Shown in pieces: positions 59,070 to 64,000 of a stretch of DNA of 64,000 bases (positions are counted from its first letter, which is position 1; each line of letters opens with the position of its first letter). The notes beneath the pieces were generated by a model that saw only the letters and a list, made by a program, of their open reading frames with translations, was not told the origin of the DNA and did no database searches. Position numbers and translations under genes: made by a program. Source of the stretch: Sphingobium sp. (GTDB lineage: Bacteria > Pseudomonadota > Alphaproteobacteria > Sphingomonadales > Sphingomonadaceae); the NCBI GenBank assembly GCA_035196065.1, contig CP136575.1, forward strand, positions 1 to 64,000, given 5' to 3'.

Positions 59070-59447
59070 TCAGATCTGGCCTGATGCAGCTTCCTTGTTG
59101 AACAACCGTTCGACCTCGAGCACGAGGTCTTTCAGATGAAAGGGTTTCGAAAGGATTTTCGCCTGTGGCATGGATTTTCCTGCACGCAGCGCAACGCCGG
59201 AAAAACCGGTGATGAACATCACTTCGGTCGACGGAGACACCTTGCTGCAATGCCGCGCCAGTTCGATACCGTCCATCTCCGGCATGACAATATCGGTCAG
59301 CAACAGATCGAACTGCTGCTGTTCAAGCAAGGGGACAGCCTCTGTCCCACGATCGACAGCAACCACTTCATAGCCTGATTTTTCCAACGCACGTGCCAGA
59401 TATTCGCGCATTGCCTGTTCATCTTCGGCAAGCAGAATCCGAATCAT
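59070..59447 (-). CDS. cpdR: Response regulator CpdR
   Basis: 125 residues, a single receiver domain with no output domain. The acidic pocket is EDE at 8-10, Asp52 is the phosphate acceptor (TDIVMP), and Thr and Lys sites follow (FITGF, SKPF). The C-terminal FHLKDLVLEVERLFN matches CpdR, which in Caulobacter, when unphosphorylated, directs ClpXP to the cell pole and primes degradation of cell-cycle factors such as CtrA regulators. It is a free-standing gene between tRNA-Val and an amidohydrolase gene. Confidence 0.93.
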   Translation of the reverse strand: MIRILLAEDEQAMREYLARALEKSGYEVVAVDRGTEAVPLLEQQQFDLLLTDIVMPEMDGIELARHCSKVSPSTEVMFITGFSGVALRAGKSMPQAKILSKPFHLKDLVLEVERLFNKEAASGQI

Positions 59448-59560
59448 AATAAATCTCGTCTTGATGCCGTTTCCGGCTGCGGTCCCTGTAGCTGCACTGT
59501 TAACAGCAGAGACTTAAAAAATTGCATTCATTTTTCCGATTTTCGCCCTAACGACGACGA

Positions 59561-60448
59561 ATGTCGGCGACGAAACCTACAGAAAAAGCGAAAATGCCTG
59601 CCGAAAATGGCTTTTCTGCTTTCAATTGCGATGACCTGCAATTTCCTGTCCTGGTCTCTGTGCCGCATGCGGGGCGCATCTACCCGCTAGATCTAACGGG
59701 CAATTTGCGACTCGATCCCGCCCAGTTGGTGCGGCTTGAAGATCGCTATGCCGACCGGTTGGCGGCTACAGCGATCAAAGCGGGACTGCCGACACTGGTC
59801 GCCCATTATGCGAGGGCCTGGATTGATCTCAACCGCGACAGCCGAGATGTCGACCCAGCGATGGTCGAAGGCGGTTTTGCCAACAGCCTGGGCAGCGCGA
59901 AGATGCGCGGCGGGCTCGGTTTGATCCCCCGGCGGCTGATGCAATATGGTGACATCTGGAAACGGCAGTTGCGGCGCGAAGATATCGACCATCGCATTGG
60001 CAGTTACCACGCGCCCTATCACGACCTGCTGGAACAACTGCTGTCGCAAATCGTCGCGCGCCATGGTGTCGCGATCCTTGTCGACTTACACAGCATGCCG
60101 CCACTAGGCGCAGAGGGCGAAATGCAGCCGCAGATCGTAATCGGCGACCGATTCGGGCAAAGCGCGGCTTCGGTCTATTCGGAACTGCTGGCCGCGCGAC
60201 TGAGTCATTTGGGAGTTCGTGTCGCGCTGAACCATCCCTATCCCGGCGACTACATATTGCGGCGCCATGGCGCGCAGAAACGGAATATCCACGCGCTCCA
60301 GATCGAGGTTGATCGCCGACTTTACCTTGATGCCGACCTGCGCGAACCTTCAGCCGACATCGGCGATGTTGCAGCAATGATCGCTGAGCTTTTGTTTCTG
60401 CTCATCGAACAGGCACGCGGCGCTTCCCTGCCTGTCGCAGCGGAGTAA
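59561..60448 (+). CDS. N-formylglutamate amidohydrolase
   Basis: 295 residues from the ATG at 59561. The family motif PVLVSVPHAGRIYP appears near the N-terminus and the metal site region VDLHSMPPLG further on, followed by RNIHALQIEVDRRLYLD. The enzyme hydrolyses N-formylglutamate to glutamate and formate, the last step of one histidine-degradation route; other hut genes are not here, so the relation may be distant. Cytoplasmic. Confidence 0.93.
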   Translation: MSATKPTEKAKMPAENGFSAFNCDDLQFPVLVSVPHAGRIYPLDLTGNLRLDPAQLVRLEDRYADRLAATAIKAGLPTLVAHYARAWIDLNRDSRDVDPAMVEGGFANSLGSAKMRGGLGLIPRRLMQYGDIWKRQLRREDIDHRIGSYHAPYHDLLEQLLSQIVARHGVAILVDLHSMPPLGAEGEMQPQIVIGDRFGQSAASVYSELLAARLSHLGVRVALNHPYPGDYILRRHGAQKRNIHALQIEVDRRLYLDADLREPSADIGDVAAMIAELLFLLIEQARGASLPVAAE

Positions 60449-60476
60449 CGCCTGCACGCACTTCCCTGCAAACAAG

Positions 60477-60506
60477 AAAAAACCACCCCGGATTTCTCCG
60501 GGGTGG
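60477..60506 (-). terminator. Strong rho-independent terminator, minus strand
   Basis: CCACCCCGGA/TCCGGGGTGG is a perfect 10-base stem with a four-base loop (on the minus strand), followed by six T (60477-60482). It lies about 170-200 bases after the cytochrome b561 stop on the same strand. Confidence 0.93.
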
Positions 60507-60600
60507 CCAAGGTTCAGGGAGGTGGCGCTGACCTGCAGCGCCGATAGAGCAGACAAGGGAGGGGAGATGTCCGCTCTTCACCAAAGATGGGCCGGATCTT
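60477..60600 (-). ncRNA. Candidate small RNA after the cytochrome b561 gene
   Basis: On the minus strand, after the cytochrome b561 stop, lie CTCCCCTCCC (60557-60566 on the plus strand as its complement), a perfect GGCGCTG/CAGCGCC hairpin (60524-60530, 60536-60542), CCTCCC (60517-60522) and then a strong terminator (60477-60506). Two anti-Shine-Dalgarno-like runs flanking a hairpin are the pattern of several alphaproteobacterial small RNAs. The 5' end is not clear, and it may be derived from the cytochrome mRNA. Confidence 0.4.
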
Positions 60601-60675
60601 CCGTCAAATCAATAGCTCAATTGTATTTTTCAATGTCAGCCAGCGCGATTAACCCATCAATCGTCGCACGCGCTT

Positions 60676-61203
60676 TCAGGGCCACATGCGCTGCAGGAAC
60701 GGCAATCTGTCTATAAACTGGTGCTTCAGCGCGCCTGCAACATGCAACAGGATCAGCACGAACAGCGGCTTTGTAAGCACTTCATGCGCTTCATAGCCAA
60801 TCTCGGCCAGCGCCTCGCTCTTGCTGATCGGAAGCGTGATATCGAACAATCCGAAAAACTCGACCGGCGGGGCCTTGGGATGCGCAGAGGCGAGCAACCA
60901 GCCCGAAAGCGGCACCGCAATTATCAGCACATAGAAAATGATGTGGACCGTGCGTCCGATCATGGCCTGCCATGCGGTCACTGCCTGCGGCAACGGCGGC
61001 GGTTTATGCCCCAATCGCCAGAACAGGCGCAGGAAAGACAGCGTCAGAATAGAGACGCCGATCGCCTTGTGCGATGCCATCAGACCTGCCCCTTCGGCCC
61101 TCGACAGATCTTCGGCCATGCTTGCCAGCACAAAGTTAGCGACCACCAAAATAGCGATCAACCAATGGAATAATATTGCGATTTTGCTATATTTTGCAGT
61201 CAT
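60676..61203 (-). CDS. Cytochrome b561
   Basis: 175 residues with four hydrophobic helices. The first has KIAILFHWLIAILVVANFVLASMAEDL, then GLMASHKAIGVSILTLSFLRLFWR, VHIIFYVLIIAVPLSGWLLAS and HEVLTKPLFVLILLHVAGALKHQFI; His residues in helices 1, 2 and 4 are spaced for two b haems. The C-terminus follows RLPFLQRMWP. Bacterial b561 proteins move electrons, for example from superoxide to quinone. It is 36 bases downstream of the SapC gene on the same strand. Confidence 0.92.
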   Translation of the reverse strand: MTAKYSKIAILFHWLIAILVVANFVLASMAEDLSRAEGAGLMASHKAIGVSILTLSFLRLFWRLGHKPPPLPQAVTAWQAMIGRTVHIIFYVLIIAVPLSGWLLASAHPKAPPVEFFGLFDITLPISKSEALAEIGYEAHEVLTKPLFVLILLHVAGALKHQFIDRLPFLQRMWP

Positions 61204-61239
61204 GGCGGCCCTCCTTCACCGGGGAGCCGCCATCGCAGA

Positions 61240-62019
61240 TCAAGCGAGCACAGGCTCCGTCCCCTCGGGGACTTTACCTTGCTGGGCCTGCATTGCAAAT
61301 ACCTCGCGAACCAGGTTCAGTGAGAAAAGATGCGCATAGATCAGCGGCAACATGCCGTTCTGGTTCATGGCGCGAAGCTGGTCGCCACGCATATCGCGCA
61401 GCTTTTCTTCATTCACCATCTGGAAACCGCGATAGATATAGGGCGCTTCCCGGCCATCCTGTTGGATTGCAACTTCGCCGTCCATCAGCAGCTCATATTT
61501 CTTCAGTTCATCGACAAATGCCTGGGTACGCGCACCCGCCTGTTCGAAATCTTCGCAGAATTTCAGGATATCCTTGGTGGTATCGGTCGCCTCGGTGCCG
61601 TCGAAGAGCGCATTGCCTTCCTCGAATTCGCCGAGCGCATCTGAAGTCGGATCAAAGCAGAGGGTCAGTTCGTCGCTGTCCGGACGAAGCCGGGCCAGCA
61701 TGAACGGATAGCGGCGGATATAGGCTGGCAGATAGACAGGCAGCGTGAACTTGCCTTCATCGTCCATGAACACGTTGACGCCTTCATTCATGCCCATCAG
61801 CGCAAGCGGCACCGGATTGTCGCCTGCCGAAAAGACGATCGGGAAATTCCGGCTGGCGCTGACAAATTCCTCAACTGTCAGCGGAATTGCGTGCTGATTG
61901 ACCACGAAATTGGCATTTTCAATCGGGCGGCTCTTCAGCTTGCCATGCTCTCCACTGTTGAGCGGCAGCAGGTCATTGTAGAAAAGCGGAAGGCCTTGCG
62001 GCGCGGGCTGAGTAGCCAT
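61240..62019 (-). CDS. SapC family protein
   Basis: 259 residues of the SapC family: PLFYNDLLPLNSGEHGKLKSRPIENANFVVNQHAIPLTVEEFVSASRNFPIVFSAGDNPVPLALMG, then FTLPVYLPAYIRRYPFML. The family is linked to S-layer biology in some bacteria but is widespread without it, and it often accompanies TonB-dependent receptors and tryptophan halogenases in this group. No such partner is seen here. Function is unknown. No signal peptide; probably cytoplasmic or peripheral. Confidence 0.88.
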   Translation of the reverse strand: MATQPAPQGLPLFYNDLLPLNSGEHGKLKSRPIENANFVVNQHAIPLTVEEFVSASRNFPIVFSAGDNPVPLALMGMNEGVNVFMDDEGKFTLPVYLPAYIRRYPFMLARLRPDSDELTLCFDPTSDALGEFEEGNALFDGTEATDTTKDILKFCEDFEQAGARTQAFVDELKKYELLMDGEVAIQQDGREAPYIYRGFQMVNEEKLRDMRGDQLRAMNQNGMLPLIYAHLFSLNLVREVFAMQAQQGKVPEGTEPVLA

Positions 62020-62067
62020 CGAGAAAAACTCCGGTCTATAGATTCGTCACTTAAGTTGCGCGCGGCT

Positions 62068-63516
62068 TTAGGCGGCAGAGCGGTCGCTGGCAAGAGGAAC
62101 GAGTTTGCCCGGGTTCATGATGCATAGCGGATCGAGCGCCTGCTTGATCGATCGCAAGGCGAACAGCCTCGCGGGATCAGACAATCGGCCAAATTCCGCC
62201 AGCTTTGCCTGACCAATGCCATGTTCGGCCGAAATCGACCCGCCATAGGCCGTCACCCTGTCATAAACATCGCTGCTGATCTGTTCTGCCTGTTCGCCAT
62301 ACCATTGGTCTGCGGTCACTCCCTTCGGAGCCTTAACGTGGAAATGGACATTACCATCGCCGAGGTGGCCAAATGCGACCACCTGCGTTCCGGGATAGCG
62401 CGCCTCGAGATCAGGGGATTCACGTTCGATGAAGCGCGCCATATCCGCCACCGGCACGCTGATATCATGCTGCAGCGCGGGGCCCTCTGCCCGTTCCGCC
62501 TCTGCAATCGAATCGCGGATTTTCCAGAAAGCGTCGGCCTGCGCCTCGCTAGATGCAATCACAGCGTCCTGAACGAGACCGGCCTCCATCTGCTGCGCCA
62601 GAAACTCCTCCGCCAACATTGCGGGCGAAGCCTGATCATCGCGATCCCGGACGAGCTCGATCAACACATGCCAGCCACCATTGCCGCCGTCGATCGGGCG
62701 GCGCGTGCCGGGAATATGCTGCAAGACATGGCCCAGCGCCGTATCCGGCAATATCTCGAATCCTTCAAGCATCGACTGACAACGCGCCTGCGCCGCCAGC
62801 AACAGTCTGTAGGCATCATCGGGTTGCGCCACTGCGGCCCAACTGACGCTGCGTTCGAGCAATGCCGGCACCAGCCTTAACGAGGCACGGGTGACAATTC
62901 CGATCGTGCCTTCGGCGCCAATCAGCAAATGTTTGAGGTCATAGCCGCGATTGTCTTTCTTCAGCGGTGCCATCCCGTCAAACACCGAACCGTCGGGCAA
63001 CACAGCCTCGACACCAGCCACAAGATTGCGCATCGCGCCGTGCCGCAATACCTGCGTTCCACCTGCATTGGTTGAAACCAGTCCGCCAACCGTTGCCGAT
63101 CCCTTGCCGCCCAGCGTCAGCGGAAAGCGCAGGCCATGGGCCGCCACCGCGTCATGCAGGTTTTGCAGGATAACCCCCGCCCCGCAACTGACTAGCATGC
63201 CATCACGGTCGATCTGTTCAATGTCGTTCAAACGACGCAACGACAAAAGGCAACTCTGCCCGCTGCCGTCAGGCGTTGCGCCAGCCACCATCCCGCTATT
63301 TCCGCCCTGCGGCACCAGCGGCACTCGATATTGCGCCGCAATTGCCACCACGCCAACGACCTCCGCTGTGGTGGCTGGCGACAGGATTGCCGCGGCATTA
63401 CCACGAAACCGGCCCCGCCAGTCGGTCGTCCAAGGAGCGATCGCATCTGCATCCGACGTAAAGCCTTTTGGGCCGAGCAAGACGCGAAATGCCTCCAGAG
63501 CCTGTTCGAGGGCCAT
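62068..63516 (-). CDS. FAD-linked 2-hydroxyacid oxidase (D-2HGDH/D-LDH type)
   Basis: 482 residues. The PCMH FAD-binding domain lies near the N-terminus (VPLVPQGGNSGMVAGATPDGSG, then GGLVSTNAGGTQVLRHG and DNRGYDLKHLLIGAEGTIGIVT), followed by the C-terminal FAD-oxidase C domain with HLGDGNVHFHV and SISAEHGIGQAKL, where His residues bind metal and substrate. The family oxidises D-2-hydroxyglutarate, D-lactate or glycolate. The substrate cannot be settled here. It precedes the right-edge partial gene divergently. Confidence 0.92.
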   Translation of the reverse strand: MALEQALEAFRVLLGPKGFTSDADAIAPWTTDWRGRFRGNAAAILSPATTAEVVGVVAIAAQYRVPLVPQGGNSGMVAGATPDGSGQSCLLSLRRLNDIEQIDRDGMLVSCGAGVILQNLHDAVAAHGLRFPLTLGGKGSATVGGLVSTNAGGTQVLRHGAMRNLVAGVEAVLPDGSVFDGMAPLKKDNRGYDLKHLLIGAEGTIGIVTRASLRLVPALLERSVSWAAVAQPDDAYRLLLAAQARCQSMLEGFEILPDTALGHVLQHIPGTRRPIDGGNGGWHVLIELVRDRDDQASPAMLAEEFLAQQMEAGLVQDAVIASSEAQADAFWKIRDSIAEAERAEGPALQHDISVPVADMARFIERESPDLEARYPGTQVVAFGHLGDGNVHFHVKAPKGVTADQWYGEQAEQISSDVYDRVTAYGGSISAEHGIGQAKLAEFGRLSDPARLFALRSIKQALDPLCIMNPGKLVPLASDRSAA

Positions 63517-63640
63517 TTTTACGCCTCCTGTCGACGAGTGAATTGACTAAAGCCGGACTGCTCCATAGGGCGCAATTAATGCTCTGTTCAACCGTTACGG
63601 TCCACCGCCGCGAACTAAGAACACTGGCCGGGATCCGACA

Positions 63641-64000
63641 TTGCGCCTTTTGCTGATAGTCATTGCCGGATTGACCTTGGCCTTCGGCGTTTCTGCCCGC
63701 GCGTCGGGCGAGATATTGCCTGCCCTCAATACGCTGTGGCACGATATTCGCAATTTCCAGATGCGGGTCGAACAGCGCATCATCATTCGTTTCCCGAACC
63801 AGCCCGTATCACCGCCTGCCGGTCGTGCCGACCCCCGCAAGGCGTTGATTTATAATGAGGAAAAAATCGGCCGCTGCCTGATGATGGACCGGCTGATCGC
63901 TTCACGGCCGGGGCCAAAGAACTCACTCGAACTGGTTACCCGCGAACGGCAGTTGATCCGTGCCTATCTGGGTGATGGTTGCCTTGCGCGAGAGTTTTAC
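63641..64000 (+). CDS. Secreted protein, 3' end missing
   Basis: The frame is open to the right edge, giving at least 120 codons from a TTG at 63641, with GGGA upstream. A signal peptide is evident (RLLLIVIAGLTLAFGVSARA). The mature part, beginning ASGEILPALNTLWHDIRNF, has Cys residues in KIGRCLMMDR and DGCLAREFY, compatible with disulfides. I do not recognise the family. The gene is divergent from the FAD-linked oxidase. TTG is supported by the position of the signal peptide. Confidence 0.7.
   Translation, partial: MRLLLIVIAGLTLAFGVSARASGEILPALNTLWHDIRNFQMRVEQRIIIRFPNQPVSPPAGRADPRKALIYNEEKIGRCLMMDRLIASRPGPKNSLELVTRERQLIRAYLGDGCLAREFY

Noticed and set aside
1-64000. CRISPR array, prophage or integrative element
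   Set aside because: No regularly spaced repeats, integrase, phage structural genes or att-like direct repeats were noticed. The single tRNA gene has no adjacent integrase.

Overview
The window reads as an ordinary chromosomal segment of a Sphingomonadaceae-type alphaproteobacterium (Sphingopyxis, Sphingorhabdus and Erythrobacter-like gene content). The evidence is the moderately GC-rich coding style, an EL222-type LOV-HTH regulator, CpdR, a cytochrome b561, a SapC-family protein, scattered polyhydroxyalkanoate (PHA) genes, many acyl-CoA genes, and GC-rich palindromic repeats between genes. I found no insertion sequence, prophage, CRISPR array or rRNA operon. Two genes run off the edges: a DUF4139 protein on the left and a small secreted protein on the right. 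The genus is an inference; the family is fairly secure.

Layout. 1-6 kb: envelope proteins (DUF4139, a lipoprotein, a Bax-inhibitor-like protein), a CBS-domain protein, an MpaB-type oxygenase and a tyrosine phosphatase. 6-11.3 kb: MFS transporter, acyl-CoA dehydrogenase plus thioesterase, then an opposing three-gene acyl-CoA/isomerase operon. 11.4-17 kb: amidase, aminotransferase and DEAD-box helicase. 17-24 kb: PHA synthase, MFS transporter, paired acyl-CoA dehydrogenases, acetyltransferase, phasin and ClpS. 24.4-30.5 kb: amidohydrolase, SDR/isomerase pair, TonB-domain protein, murA, LOV-HTH regulator and a small ribbon-helix-helix protein. 30.5-37.6 kb: phaB, hemH, an orphan molybdenum hydroxylase large subunit, Mrp, and hflK-hflC. 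37.7-49.8 kb: Do protease, M20 peptidase, DUF808, nadB, OmpW, ABC ATPase, DUF4402 protein, tldD and a nuclease-fold protein. 49.9-64 kb: glnK-amtB behind a clear sigma-54 promoter, dnaN, a phosphatase and small protein, rlmN, cyclopropane synthase, TesB thioesterase/AraC pair, tRNA-Val(GAC), cpdR, N-formylglutamate amidohydrolase, cytochrome b561, SapC and a FAD-linked oxidase.

How it works together. Carbon storage and fatty or branched-chain acid use form a distributed theme: phaC, phasin and phaB lie at three places, with acyl-CoA dehydrogenases, thioesterases and a crotonase between them. Short palindromes upstream of several of these suggest shared regulators. TGC-N3-GCA sites occur at the phasin and phaC promoters, and a TGACGTTTACG-type operator lies before both the paired dehydrogenases and phaB.

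The least expected layer is RNA. Four places between genes (after the LOV-HTH gene, phasin, amtB and cytochrome b561) hold structured stretches that combine CUCC-rich, anti-Shine-Dalgarno-like segments with strong rho-independent terminators. They look like small RNAs, three of them possibly released from mRNA 3' ends. The one after the LOV-HTH gene also has an EcfG-like promoter. These are predictions from reading alone and need RNA data.
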